DNA of 64,000 bases from Breznakia pachnodae (lineage in GTDB: Bacteria; Bacillota_I; Bacilli_A; Erysipelotrichales; Erysipelotrichaceae). The translations under genes and the position numbers were made by a program. Positions 45,053 through 54,935 of this stretch are shown here, one piece after another (position 1 is the stretch's first letter; the number at the start of each line of letters is the position of its first letter). A model generated the notes under the pieces. That model was given only the letters and a program-made list of their open reading frames with translations, searched no databases and was not told the origin of the DNA. The stretch spans positions 370,410 to 434,409 of the forward strand of contig NZ_JAUSUR010000004.1 of NCBI RefSeq assembly GCF_030814225.1, read 5' to 3'.

Positions 45053-45134
45053 TATAATAAAAGTACAAAGCATAGATCTATTTCGTCCTTCTATGCTTTG
45101 TATATCCACATTCAGGTGAATTTGGGTATTTTTA
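45053..45134 (+). ncRNA. putative small RNA unit 4
   Basis: TATAAT at 45053-45058 without a clear -35. A perfect 12-base-pair stem TACAAAGCATAG/CTATGCTTTGTA (45064-45075, 45091-45102) is followed by a second, terminator-like hairpin (about 45107-45126) and TTTTT. Confidence 0.4.
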
Positions 45135-45144
45135 TATCTTAAAC

Positions 45145-45522
45145 AAGTGGTAGAGTATTTCAACCATTTAGTCAATACCAATTATTCCGCTAGAGCAACT
45201 AAAAATTCCAAATTTTAAGAAATCAGAGTGTATGAGTTACTAATATAAAATGATGTGTTAAACTGATGGTGGAGATAAGGAAATAGAAAATGTACAAAAT
45301 CTAAAATATTGACATTTATGATGTATGCAAAAGATTGTAGCAATATTTATGATTTAAACAATTTTATTATCTCCCAGTGGAAAAGGGATCTAGGAAGATA
45401 CACTGCAATTGATAAGTGAAACTGCTATGAAGTAAACTCTCATTCATAATTTGCTCTTATAGTACAATTTCTCAAATATTCACTTATCGAAAATAGCTCA
45501 CTGTAGAGTGGGCTGTTTTTTT
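45145..45522 (+). ncRNA. putative structured RNA unit 5 (paralogue of unit 9)
   Basis: A conserved block TTTAGTCAATACCA and AAAAATTCCAAA (45167-45213) stands about 100 bases before GGAGATAAGG (45271-45280). That pairs with TTATCTCC (45367-45374). Then GATAAGTGAA (45411-45420) pairs with TTCACTTATC (45479-45488), enclosing the shared block GCTCTTATA. A terminator stem AGCTCAC/GTGGGCT (45495-45501, 45508-45514) and seven T end it. Unit 9 has the same blocks in the same order. Confidence 0.5.
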
Positions 45523-45553
45523 GCAATATAGTGGACAATATATTTTATTGTGA

Positions 45554-45662
45554 TATTATAAAATTGTAAAGTAAAATATTATCTTTCCTATAGTCGATAA
45601 GCAATGCTTTACAACCTAACAATAAAAGCAACCCTTGTCCTATAAATTTTGGGTTGTTTTTA
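45554..45662 (+). ncRNA. putative small RNA unit 6
   Basis: Extended -10 TGATATTAT (TATTAT 45554-45559). The RNA has a long-range stem TTGTAAAG/CTTTACAA (45564-45571, 45607-45614) and a terminator AACCC/GGGTT (45630-45634, 45651-45655) with a T-run. Confidence 0.45.
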
Positions 45663-45803
45663 TTAGTAAAATGAATATAATGAAAGTTAAGTTAGATAAC
45701 AAATTAACTTATACGATGTGAATCATTACCTTAGGAAAAGACTTAATAGTCTTACTTCACATTATATCCCTCCTACTGCTCGCATCCCTGCGGGGAGTTT
45801 TTA
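45654..45803 (+). ncRNA. putative small RNA unit 7
   Basis: TTGTTT (45654-45659), 16 bases, TATAAT (45676-45681), beginning in the terminator of unit 6. The RNA has a stem GATGTGAA/TTCACAT, a free ATCCCTCC stretch (about 45766-45773) and a closing hairpin before TTTTT (45798-45802). Confidence 0.45.
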
Positions 45804-45904
45804 ATGCTTCCATAGAAAATGATATGGATATAAGTCCAAGAAACAATTAAATTATACTCTATGATTTTTCGCTACTATCACTATGCAAACTTCCCAACAA
45901 ACAG

Positions 45905-46026
45905 TATACTATAAATGATAAGTGGATAATCAATGTATCTTTTCTCCATAAATGTACTTGAAATGTATTGATCCTCAATCAATATTACATATCAAAAATG
46001 CTCACTGTAAAAGGTGAGCGCTTTTT
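45905..46026 (+). ncRNA. putative small RNA unit 8
   Basis: TATACT (45905-45910) precedes GATAAGTGG, a variant of the GATAAGTGAA block of units 5 and 9. An ATGTATTGAT/ATCAATATTACAT stem (about 45962-45990) and a terminator GCTCAC/GTGAGC (46000-46005, 46014-46019) with TTTTT follow. It may be a shortened relative of units 5 and 9. Confidence 0.4.
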
Positions 46027-46050
46027 GTAACTTACAAAGAAAAGAAATCA

Positions 46051-46443
46051 TGTAGAGTAATTCAGTGGTTTAGTCAATACCAGTTATTCCATTAAAAAGC
46101 TAAAAATTCCAAAGCGGTTAAGTTTATTCTAATTTAATGAATTATTAAAATAGTTATGATAGTGTATATACGGAGATAAGAAAAAAAGAAGAGGCAAGAT
46201 GCAACACATAAATCTATGAATTAGTATTAAAACTTTTATGAAATATAAATTGATTCAAGTTTTAGAATCCTTTTTTTCTTTATCTCCACAAGTCCACACA
46301 GAGGTTAAGGGAAAGGAAGAAATCACTATTAAAGATAAGTGAATTGTTGTAATAATTGGACACTTATCCATAATTGCTCTTATAACATTATTCCCTAATA
46401 TTCACTTATCGGAAATAGTTCACATTATTGTGGACTATTTTTT
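46051..46443 (+). ncRNA. putative structured RNA unit 9 (paralogue of unit 5)
   Basis: Same order as unit 5: TTTAGTCAATACCA and AAAAATTCCAAA (46069-46114), GGAGATAAG (46172-46180) pairing with TTATCTCC (46280-46287), GATAAGTGAA (46334-46343) pairing with TTCACTTATC (46401-46410) around GCTCTTATA, then terminator AGTTCAC/GTGGACT (46417-46423, 46430-46436) and T-run. The sequence between blocks differs, so structure is conserved while sequence is not. Confidence 0.5.
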
Positions 46444-46542
46444 ATTATACAATTAACGGAAAACAGTTTACGAAAAATTCCAAGAAACAAACCAATATTT
46501 CCATTATCTTTACAAAAGAGATGATATATTTTATATTGTAAA

Positions 46543-46666
46543 TAGAGATAAGGAACAATCATCAAGTAACAAATATAGTTACATTAGGTGCGACGGAAAG
46601 CAATATAGATGATAGTTTCTTTATTCCCTGATAAGGCCTGTCCCCATATAGTGAGACGGGCTTTTT
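46543..46666 (+). ncRNA. putative structured RNA unit 10
   Basis: AGAGATAAGGAAC recalls the start of units 5 and 9. GATAAGGAAC and ATCATC pair with GATGAT and GTTTCTTTAT downstream. A terminator GCCTGTC/GACGGGC (46636-46642, 46655-46661) with five T ends it. 46667-46828 has another AAAAATTCCA block but no clear unit. Confidence 0.45.
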
Positions 46667-46828
46667 AGTTGTTAGTTATTCCTTTAAATAAACCAAAAAT
46701 TCCACAGCCATACCAATTATCTTTTTCAACCTACCGATTGTCATAAAACTATTGAATTTGCAAAATAACGTGTTATGTTGCAAATATAAATAGCGCTATC
46801 TATAGAAGAAAAGAAATCATTAATAATT

Positions 46829-47652
46829 AAAAAATCACTTCACTATTGAAGAAAGAACTGAATTATTAAATTGTATTATCAAGATCCATAGTATTCGTAA
46901 AGCTGATTCATTTCTTAATAAAGCCACTTCTACTATTTCCAGAGAACTGAAAAAAAACCTCGTTACTTTTCTAAATACTTCTAAGATAAACATTTTAAAC
47001 ATGTTCGTATCTTCCACAAAGGGTTCTATTGTTATCACTATTGTCCTAACTTTGGGTTGGAATCTTGTCCTAGCTTTCTAAGACTCCTTGGATTTGCAAT
47101 CATTGTGATAATTTTAAATACTATCGTAAATCTAAATATCGTTATAATCCTTCTTAACCATATAAAGAGTATTATTCCATTTTATTTAAATCCAGAGAAA
47201 GGTCTCATACCTCAGAGATTGAAATTGAAAAACTGAATTGTCTACTTACTCACCAAGTAAAAGAAAAGCGTCAGTCTCTATATCATTAAATATCCAGTGA
47301 CAGTATTGTCCTTCCTGTTTCTTTAGCAACTATTTATTGGTTTATTAATAAAGGGTATTTAGAAGTCAAGAATATTGATTTACTTAGACGTGTTCGTTAT
47401 TGTAAATCTCAACCTTCTCCTAGCGTTAAAAAAGACAGAAAGCAACGTTTACTTTACACATGTGCTGATAATAATAAAATGCTTCTATTGTATTGGTCCA
47501 CTAAAAAAGGCCGATTCAAAAATAGATTTACACTGGATTTTATTTCTGTGCCTATTTTACTTGGTCTTTTTTCAAATTCTAATGTTTTTCTATTAATAAA
47601 TGATAGTGTTTTAGTCAAGTCCAGAATGACGTGTAAAAGTGTTATGAGTTAG
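46829..47652 (+). pseudogene. IS30-family transposase, degraded
   Basis: Plus-strand frames interrupted by stops and shifts read an IS30 transposase: HFTIEERTELLNCIIKIHSI and KATSTISRELKKN (N-terminal HTH), then IEIEKLNCLLTHQV, YWFINKGYLEVKNIDLLRRV (typical IS30 block) and a damaged catalytic end. It is dead. Confidence 0.75.
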
Positions 47653-47807
47653 TAAATTGATTAGTTATTAATCCACCTTTTTGCATTATCTTCATATTTG
47701 ATATATTGTCTAGGTCTTGAAATCCATTAATCATGAATATCTATTAAGACACATCCAATCAATTGTAGTGTGGATTCATCATTAGGAAATATTTGTACTA
47801 CTTTCTC

Positions 47808-48828
47808 TCATCGTCTTATTTCCTCGTTTACTCGCTCCAACATTTTTTTACTTTTTAACCTTGAGTACTTGGTTTCTTCACAAGAACAGTATTGAAACGA
47901 ATCTTCAAATCCATCATCTAAACACTTCACCATTGCTGGATAAAGACTTTCATAGTTATTTACTATTTCATCTCGCTTTTTTCTTGCTTGTTTAATGTCG
48001 AACATCTTAAACAATACTTTTATTTCTTGATGAACTTCTTGGGTAACTTATTAAATACATTTCTCATAAAATTCACTTCTCAACTTTACCAGGATACTCC
48101 TACAAAGTATTCCTTAATGGCTTTTACTTCTCCTAGATGTGAATCCGATATTACCATATTTACATCGTTCAAACCTCGTGATTGTAGCGAAGTATAAGTT
48201 TCTTTCCAACTTTCATGAGATCCTGTATCTTTTATTATGATGCTAAGTACTTCACGTTGTCCACCTTCATTTATACCTAATACTACATGAAATGCTTTTG
48301 ATACAACCCTTGAAGCTTCTCTCACTTTAATAAATAAGATATCACTTAATAGAAATGGATATACCTTCTTAAGTGGTTGGTTTAAGAATTCTTTCACAAC
48401 TTCGTGTAAGGAACTTGTGAGGGAACTTACAAAGGATTTTGACACTGTATATCCAAAAGTATTTCTACAATACTAGATACCTTTCTGGTCGATACGCCTT
48501 GAATATACATTTCCAACATAGAAGCTACTAATGTTTTTTCATTTCTTTGATACTTTTCGAAAATAGAAGGAGTAATTACTCCATTACGTATTCTAGGAAC
48601 AGTCGTTCCAACACGAGTCGTATAATGACGTTCGTAATAACCATTATGTTGTGAAACACGTTATTCATCTCGAACATAGGGATCTGCTTGAATATAAGTA
48701 TCTCTTTCCTTCTCCATCAATTGATTAAAAATATGTGTTGATATCTACTTCGCTAAATCATTCGCACCACTATTTTCGACGATGTCCTGAATCTCTTCTG
48801 ATTCTAAAGTAATATTTAGTTGGATCAT
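47808..48828 (-). pseudogene. IS256/mutator-family transposase, degraded
   Basis: Minus-strand pieces give the N-terminus from an ATG at 48826-48828 (IQLNITLESEEIQDIVENSG), then QHNGYYERHYTTRVG, the DDE-region FIKVREASRVVSKAFHVVLG and VISDSHLGEVKAIKEYF, and the C-terminus ERVNEEIRR. At least three frameshifts or stops break it. Confidence 0.82.
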
Positions 48829-49091
48829 AAAATTCTCCTTATGTGTTTATTTTGTCACTAACATCATAACAGAGTCTTCAGTGACTTTTTTTTCTTTTAC
48901 ACAATTATATGGGCCTTATCAGTATTTTTGTTATTTAAATTATACAATGAATAAGTTATGCATTAGATGAAATTTTTTGCACATCTTTACAATTATTTCT
49001 ACTAACTATATTAGAAATTTCTTTATTTTTAAATTGTATTGCTAAAATACTATTAATTGGATAAAATTAGTATTTCATCATTTTATTATCA

Positions 49092-49349
49092 TTATCCATT
49101 ATAAACTTTGCTAATGATACTATTAACCCCCTCCTTAGCAATACCCTCAGGTAAGACTAACCATAATGGTGTTTTCCCCATCACTGGAAAGCCTAATTGT
49201 TTTTCTTTATCTCCATTCCATCTCATAGCAAACATTTCACGACCTTTCCAATTTACAATAGCGACAGAAAAATCATTCTCACCACCATCATATATTATTC
49301 TGACATTCGTGGTAGTGCCAGATACCGTTTGTGGTTTCACATAACTCAT
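49092..49349 (-). CDS. small conserved hypothetical protein
   Basis: The 85-residue soluble protein contains NVRIIYDGGENDFSVAIVNW and MRWNGDKEKQLGFPVMG. I do not recognise the family. A strong AAGGAGG precedes the ATG. It stands alone after a 263-base gap that follows the dead IS256 copy; the AT-rich gap itself holds no feature I can name. Confidence 0.65.
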   Translation of the reverse strand: MSYVKPQTVSGTTTNVRIIYDGGENDFSVAIVNWKGREMFAMRWNGDKEKQLGFPVMGKTPLWLVLPEGIAKEGVNSIISKVYNG

Positions 49350-49486
49350 AAGAATTCCTCCTTTTTATTATTAAATTATATCAAATAGAACCAACAATTA
49401 AAATTATTATAATCGAGGGAATTTAATCTTTCCATTATCTAAACCTATTTTTGACTTATTTTTAAGCACATCAAACTGAGGTAATA

Positions 49487-50950
49487 TTAAGCACTCATCT
49501 TACTTCGTATAATGTGTTCCTCTGACTCTAAAACATGGATCAGATCTCTTGTTGTTGGATAGTCTTGTATACAGATCACTTTACACTCTAAGTCATCTAA
49601 TCCCGGAATATTTGTAATTAGTAAATCAATTTTCGGTAATTCTTTAACAATCGTTGATAGAGATAAACTAGATGGTTTAAACACATCAATTTTGTAAATC
49701 ATTCTTTGGAGTAAAATTTCTTTCACAATTTCCATATTTTCCTCGTCAGTATCCATAAGAATAGCCATGGAAATTGATTGGAATTTATTAGTAAGTTTTA
49801 TCGATAAATTTCCCCAATGTGTAATAATGATATAAATTATTTCATTAATTTTGTCATCACTTAATGTTTCACCAAATATTTGTTTCACCAACTTTTTTGT
49901 TGTTTGATAAAATAATAAATGATGATGAGTCAATTCACGAATGAAGGTTTTTCGTTTATTATAAATTATATATGGGCGAGCACCGTGCAATGTTAATGTG
50001 TTACAGATATCTATAACTAATTCATTTTTATTATCCAAAGTAATATCATAAATACTTGCAAGACGATCCAATAAATCAAAAATCCTAATTACAAATTGAT
50101 AATAACTGTCTTTTGATTTCATTAGAACTGATAGTTCGTCAAATGATAGGATATGTTCTTTATTGCAGAAAACTTCAAATAAAAACATAGCAATCTCTGG
50201 AGTAAATTCAATTTCAAAAACTCTCTCAAATTCTTTATAAGCCAAATGGTTTTTTTTGAAATCAAAAAGATTATAAACATATGAATCTAGCATTGGTTTT
50301 TCAGCAATATAAGGATGACTTTTATAATAGACAATACGAACATATATCCATAATTTCATTTTTTTGTAGTCTGGATAATTTTGTAAATGTTGTTTGATGA
50401 TTGAAGAACTATTGAAGAGTTCTGTCAACACTACTTCTTGGGAACTCTGTAAGTATTCTTCTTCGTATATATACTTTTCTGAAAGTAAATAACTAATCAA
50501 GTCTATTATATTGCGATAATTTCCATCAATTGAAACAGGATTTGTTTTTATTGTTGCTTGAAAGTATTCTAATCCATCATTAATATTTGTGATTATCCTT
50601 CTGAGCGTTGCAACACTTAGTCCAATATATTCAGCAATCTCTTCTAAATTTCTCCTAGAATTGAAAAAAACATATTCCAATACTGTAAATTCATTACTAT
50701 GATGCAATAATTGAATATAAATATATCGGATAGAATAAGCTGGAGGAAGATGTAAATAGATTCCGTTTTGATCTGCATCAATTGATACAGGAGTAATGAT
50801 ATTATTTAATTCCTTAATATCACTCCAAACTGTTTTGATTGGTAAATTACATTCCTCGCACAATTCCTTTAATGTTGTCTGCTGATAATCAATTAAATAT
50901 TCAATAATTTGAATTTTACGTTGATCTCTTTTTGAAAATATATGTTGCAT
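49487..50950 (-). CDS. Mga/BglG-like transcriptional regulator
   Basis: The 487-residue protein has two N-terminal HTH regions (about 8-45, KIQIIEYLIDYQQTTLKELC, and about 88-120, RNLEEIAEYIGLSVATLRRI), helical PRD-like middle domains (about 165-375) and a C-terminal EIIB-like segment (about 390-487, ISMAILMDTDEENMEIVKEI). This is the layout of Mga and AtxA-like virulence regulators, which may respond to phosphotransferase signals. The ATG follows AGAGGTG, 12 codons inside the longest frame. It likely regulates the peptidase/permease operon to its right. Confidence 0.83.
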   Translation of the reverse strand: MQHIFSKRDQRKIQIIEYLIDYQQTTLKELCEECNLPIKTVWSDIKELNNIITPVSIDADQNGIYLHLPPAYSIRYIYIQLLHHSNEFTVLEYVFFNSRRNLEEIAEYIGLSVATLRRIITNINDGLEYFQATIKTNPVSIDGNYRNIIDLISYLLSEKYIYEEEYLQSSQEVVLTELFNSSSIIKQHLQNYPDYKKMKLWIYVRIVYYKSHPYIAEKPMLDSYVYNLFDFKKNHLAYKEFERVFEIEFTPEIAMFLFEVFCNKEHILSFDELSVLMKSKDSYYQFVIRIFDLLDRLASIYDITLDNKNELVIDICNTLTLHGARPYIIYNKRKTFIRELTHHHLLFYQTTKKLVKQIFGETLSDDKINEIIYIIITHWGNLSIKLTNKFQSISMAILMDTDEENMEIVKEILLQRMIYKIDVFKPSSLSLSTIVKELPKIDLLITNIPGLDDLECKVICIQDYPTTRDLIHVLESEEHIIRSKMSA

Positions 50951-50979
50951 ACTACACCTCTTAATTAACAATACCACTA

Positions 50980-50996
50980 TATTCAAATTTTGAATA
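50980..50996. promoter_or_regulatory. palindrome ahead of the Mga-like gene
   Basis: TATTCAAA-T-TTTGAATA is a perfect inverted repeat 30 bases before the start codon. It may be an operator for self-control. The rest of 50997-51427 is very AT-rich without another feature. Confidence 0.35.
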
Positions 50997-51427
50997 TTAT
51001 GATGCTTGAAACTTTCATCATCTGGATTCTATGTTGTTTATAAAAAGGATACAGTAGCTAGAACATGTTGAAAATGAGTGCTCCATAGTTCGTGAATGGA
51101 AGACTATTTTTAATTTTAGTTTCTTATTTTGATTGTTTCTTGCTGATTATCACCATTTACCTTAAAAAAGTGAAATTAATTTACAAATATATCTATATTT
51201 GATAATCTTATATTCAAAAAACACAATATTAAATAATTTTAAATTTAATAAAACTTGATTAATGTAACATTGTTTAAATGTTTTGAATAAATTCTATTTT
51301 TTATTGTGAATAAGCTATATTCCATGTTGCTCAATAAGACGTATATAATATTAAATATTTGTTTAGTGATATTATATTTTTTGAAATGATGTGATCCACA
51401 ATATTCCTTTTTAACTGTTAGTTTCAT

Positions 51428-51465
51428 AAAGAAACTTATCCTTTCTTAGTTTGACAAGAAAGGAT
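51428..51465 (-). terminator. terminator of the peptidase/permease operon
   Basis: A perfect ten-base-pair stem ATCCTTTCTT/AAGAAAGGAT (51438-51447, 51456-51465) lies 34 bases after the permease stop, with a T-rich tail on the minus strand. Confidence 0.75.
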
Positions 51466-51498
51466 AGATTTAAAATGATTTTTTGTTTATTCCTATAG

Positions 51499-52662
51499 TT
51501 ATGCAATAAATCTAATTAAAATGCTGGTAATAAATACGGAAGTAATAGTTACTGTTGAAAATCCAGCAATAATCATTTTAGGTAAAATTGCATCTTCAAT
51601 TACTTTTACCTCTTCCTCATTTTCACCTACAGCTTTCGCTGCTTCTTGGCTTAAAATCATTGTGCCAGGAAATCCATATAAAGATGTTAATCCAATTGCA
51701 ACTGACATTGCAGTACTGTAACCCAATACTTTTCCTGAAATAACTGCAAATACGATTGCTCCACTTACTCCTGCAGCAAATGATAGTAACAATGGGATGA
51801 TTAAATCGACTAAATCTTGGAATGATATTGTTGCTAAAGGCCCAAAGATAATAACCAATACACCTAACATCATGAGTCCAAAAGCATCAATTCCTGAAAG
51901 GATATTTTTTTTGAAAATTCCTGTAGCTCTTAGTGTGATTCCCATTAATAAAGCTATAATAAATGTATTAATAATTCCACCAGTCAAATCACTTAATGTC
52001 ATAGAAATCACGACTACCAAACCAACAATAAATAAAGTTCCTGCTGTTGTTTGTAACGCCGGAGGTAATTTCCCTTCAGTGGTCTCTTCTTTTGCTTCAG
52101 TAGTAACACTTTTTAATTCACCATTGCGATACTTTGTTTGAATTTGCTTTGCTTCTTTTCGTAAAATTAATGAAGTTAAAGGAAACCCAATGATTCCTTG
52201 AAATGCTGAAATTAAAACGGGTAACACAGCAACAGATACCAAACCTAGAAGTAGTGCTTGCTCTTGCACCATAACAATTGAAATCGTACCACCACTAATT
52301 GCTGCTATTGCAGCGATAATATAATTAGTTGATTCAAACAATGAACCGAATATAAATAGAAATGTAACAATCCCTAGAATTGCGCTTACTCCAATAAGAA
52401 ATGTTCTCCATTGTTGTTTGAAATCTTGGATACTGATTGACGTTCCGATGTGAACAATCACAAAACCAACAATAGTTGTTCCTAACGTTAGTATTGAAGA
52501 ACTAGTAAGCAAATCCTCTGGAAATATATTTGTTTTAAAACCTAATAAGAAAATAATAGATGCTATGAACAGGGAAGATAGTAGTGTTTTTGTTTTCTTT
52601 GAAACTACATCACTTATTGTCCATATCATCATAATAACTGTAAATGCTATAACTGGATTCAT
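51499..52662 (-). CDS. polytopic membrane permease of unknown substrate
   Basis: The 387-residue protein has about ten membrane helices in two halves joined by a charged cytoplasmic loop (about 170-205). Each half has a Gly-rich block (AAISGGTISIVMVQEQALLLG and AIGLTSLYGFPGTMILSQEA), which suggests a duplicated transporter fold. It may import or exchange peptides or amino acids released by the M20 peptidase of the same operon; this is inference from position. It follows the YitT gene by 26 bases. Confidence 0.65.
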   Translation of the reverse strand: MNPVIAFTVIMMIWTISDVVSKKTKTLLSSLFIASIIFLLGFKTNIFPEDLLTSSSILTLGTTIVGFVIVHIGTSISIQDFKQQWRTFLIGVSAILGIVTFLFIFGSLFESTNYIIAAIAAISGGTISIVMVQEQALLLGLVSVAVLPVLISAFQGIIGFPLTSLILRKEAKQIQTKYRNGELKSVTTEAKEETTEGKLPPALQTTAGTLFIVGLVVVISMTLSDLTGGIINTFIIALLMGITLRATGIFKKNILSGIDAFGLMMLGVLVIIFGPLATISFQDLVDLIIPLLLSFAAGVSGAIVFAVISGKVLGYSTAMSVAIGLTSLYGFPGTMILSQEAAKAVGENEEEVKVIEDAILPKMIIAGFSTVTITSVFITSILIRFIA

Positions 52663-52688
52663 AATTCATCACCTTTCTGTAAATTAAT

Positions 52689-53522
52689 TTATAAATTTTG
52701 ATATGTAAACCCTAATCCGTGAACTTCCGAAACTTTGTGAATAATGACAAAGGAATGTTTATCAATCTTGTTGATAATATCTAGAGCTTTTTGCATCTGT
52801 TGTTGATTTAAAACAATCATCAACATTTTACCAAGTTCATCCGACATTCCACCATTAACATGCAACATTGTAACTCCTCGGTTTAGTTCTTTTTGTAATA
52901 ATATCTTTATTTCTTCTAAATGCTCATTACTTCTTAACATAATTACCTTTTTTTGGTGGAATGCAGTTTCTAAATAACTCATTATCATTGAAGTAATAAT
53001 TAAGGATAGTACTGCAAGGAAAAATGCATCTGTTCCAAAAACAATAAGGTTAAGGGTTACGATAGCTAAATCTGTGAATAACAATCCTAATGATGGATTC
53101 AAATTATAATATTTCTTCATGATCATTGGAGGAATAGTTGTCCCACCACTAGATGCATTTATTTTATAAAGCATATTGACACCAACTCCAAAAATCATAC
53201 TACCAAATATAATAGATAAGATTGTATCATTGACTAATTGATACTCGGGTACTAAGTAAAGGAAAATAGGTAATAAAATACTTCCTGCTAAAATTCTTAT
53301 AAATGCATCTTTTCCCAGAAACTTAAAAGCGAGACCTAGCATTAGAATATTTAAAACTAATACAACATAAGAGCGATTAATATTGAACATTGCTTCTGCT
53401 AAGATTCCCAAACCACTTACGCCTCCAGCTGCTACGTTATGAGCACCAAGAAACATATTAATGGATATTGATATTAATATAATTGCTAAGGTAATTATCC
53501 CTCCTTGTTTTACGATTTTCAT
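52689..53522 (-). CDS. YitT family membrane protein
   Basis: The 277-residue protein has about five membrane helices (about 8-165), with the family blocks GAHNVAAGGVSGLGIL and NASSGGTTIPPMIMKKY, and a C-terminal cytoplasmic DUF2179-like domain (about 185-277, MLRSNEHLEEIKILLQKELN...TMLHVNGG). Function of the family is not settled. It follows the peptidase gene by four bases. Confidence 0.85.
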   Translation of the reverse strand: MKIVKQGGIITLAIILISISINMFLGAHNVAAGGVSGLGILAEAMFNINRSYVVLVLNILMLGLAFKFLGKDAFIRILAGSILLPIFLYLVPEYQLVNDTILSIIFGSMIFGVGVNMLYKINASSGGTTIPPMIMKKYYNLNPSLGLLFTDLAIVTLNLIVFGTDAFFLAVLSLIITSMIMSYLETAFHQKKVIMLRSNEHLEEIKILLQKELNRGVTMLHVNGGMSDELGKMLMIVLNQQQMQKALDIINKIDKHSFVIIHKVSEVHGLGFTYQNL

Positions 53523-53526
53523 GTTT

Positions 53527-54642
53527 TTACTCCCTTGTTTGGTTTTGGACTAATGCGAGAACTAAGTCGACTGTTGCTTGCAGTTCTGAAATTGGTATAT
53601 ATTCTTCGGTTGTGTGAATTTTTTCATATCCAATTGACAAATTTAGTGTTTCTTTTCCTTTGGTATTAAATGAATTCGCGTCACTGCCACCACCACTAAT
53701 TTCAAATTCTGGTTGTCTACCAATATGTCTAACTGCTTCCAATGCTTTCTTCACAACTGTGTTTTCAACGTTGAATTCGTATCCTTCGCAAAGAATATTA
53801 CTTTCTACATCAATAGTTCCACCTAATTGATATGTCATATCTTCAAATGTATTACGAATTTCTTTCTCTTTTGACAAACATGTATCATGTGAGATTGAAC
53901 GGATTTCTAACTCGACAACCGTCTTATCTGCAACCACATTTGTCGCAACTCCTCCTTTAATAGTTCCTACATTAACTGTTGTTTTAGAATCAAGTCTTCC
54001 CGTTTTAATTTTTGCGATAGCATTTGCTGCAATTGTAATAGCTGACACACCTTTCTCAGGTTCTAAACCTGCATGTGCTGATTTTCCATTGATTTGAAAA
54101 TTCATTTTTATTAATGTAGGGCTTGCGATTGTAATATTACCAACCTTCCCTGCACTATCTAATACATACCCATAATTGGATTTTAATTTGCTTACATCAA
54201 ATGCTTGCGATCCAATTAATCCGATTTCTTCTCCTGGTGATAATATAATTTCAATTGTTCCATGAGGAAGATTTTGTTCTTTTAATTGTTTGATTGCCTC
54301 TATTAATGCAGCGATACCAGCCTTATTATCTGCAGCTAAAATAGTATCACCAGCTGAATAAATAATATCATTATCTATTGCTACTTTGATATTTTCTCCA
54401 GGCTCTACCGTGTCTGTGTGACAAGAAAAGAAAATCGGCTCATAATTTTCTTTACCTGATAATGTAAACACTAAATTATTTCCACCTAAACCTGTTTTTT
54501 CTTGTGTATTATCTTCATACATCTCACACCCTAACTCTTGGAATAATTTTTTTAAATACTCATGGTAAGTTCCTTCAAACTTTGAAACAGAACTTATTTC
54601 TACCATTTCACTAAAATTATTAATCAGTCTTTTATTTTTCAT
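53527..54642 (-). CDS. M20-family metallopeptidase (PepT-like)
   Basis: The 371-residue di-zinc enzyme has the expected ligands: SCHTDTV (His and Asp), AADNKAG (bridging Asp), SPGEEIG (catalytic and ligand Glu), VLDSAG and a C-terminal IHTTEE. A lid domain (about 175-285) is present. It resembles tripeptidase T and related aminopeptidases. I start at the ATG preceded by AAGGAG, 13 codons inside the longest frame. It leads an operon with the YitT protein and the permease, so it may supply amino acids from peptides. Confidence 0.85.
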   Translation of the reverse strand: MKNKRLINNFSEMVEISSVSKFEGTYHEYLKKLFQELGCEMYEDNTQEKTGLGGNNLVFTLSGKENYEPIFFSCHTDTVEPGENIKVAIDNDIIYSAGDTILAADNKAGIAALIEAIKQLKEQNLPHGTIEIILSPGEEIGLIGSQAFDVSKLKSNYGYVLDSAGKVGNITIASPTLIKMNFQINGKSAHAGLEPEKGVSAITIAANAIAKIKTGRLDSKTTVNVGTIKGGVATNVVADKTVVELEIRSISHDTCLSKEKEIRNTFEDMTYQLGGTIDVESNILCEGYEFNVENTVVKKALEAVRHIGRQPEFEISGGGSDANSFNTKGKETLNLSIGYEKIHTTEEYIPISELQATVDLVLALVQNQTRE

Positions 54643-54732
54643 TTTTCTTTCTCCTTTCGCCATATTATTGGACGTTTTCAAATATTTGTATAATAAACCT
54701 TATAACCACCAATTTCTTTTTTGTTGGCTACC

Positions 54733-54764
54733 ATGGTTATTCTATTCGATATATGCATGGTTAT
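54733..54764. promoter_or_regulatory. direct repeat upstream of the peptidase operon
   Basis: ATGGTTAT occurs at 54733-54740 and 54757-54764, spaced 24 bases, near two helical turns and about 90-120 bases before the operon start. It could be a binding site for the Mga-like regulator. A CAAATATTTG palindrome lies nearby at 54679-54688. Confidence 0.35.
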
Positions 54765-54935
54765 GTTTTCAAAAAACACAATGCAGTTTTCTTTTTTGAA
54801 AATGTCTATGCTAATATTTTATGCAAGCTTGATAAAATTTATATCAAATTTTTATATTAGCAATATATATAGGTTATGTAAAATAGCAATTGAATAAGAT
54901 TATTTACAACTCATTCTGACAAAGTCCATATAATT

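Noticed and set aside
44515..46666. Repeated blocks considered as CRISPR or as a retron
   Set aside because: Repeats are irregular in spacing and each is tied to hairpins and terminators. No reverse transcriptase or cas gene is present.
46835..47038. 67-codon minus-strand frame
   Set aside because: It is antisense to a recognisable IS30 transposase remnant and has no ribosome binding site.
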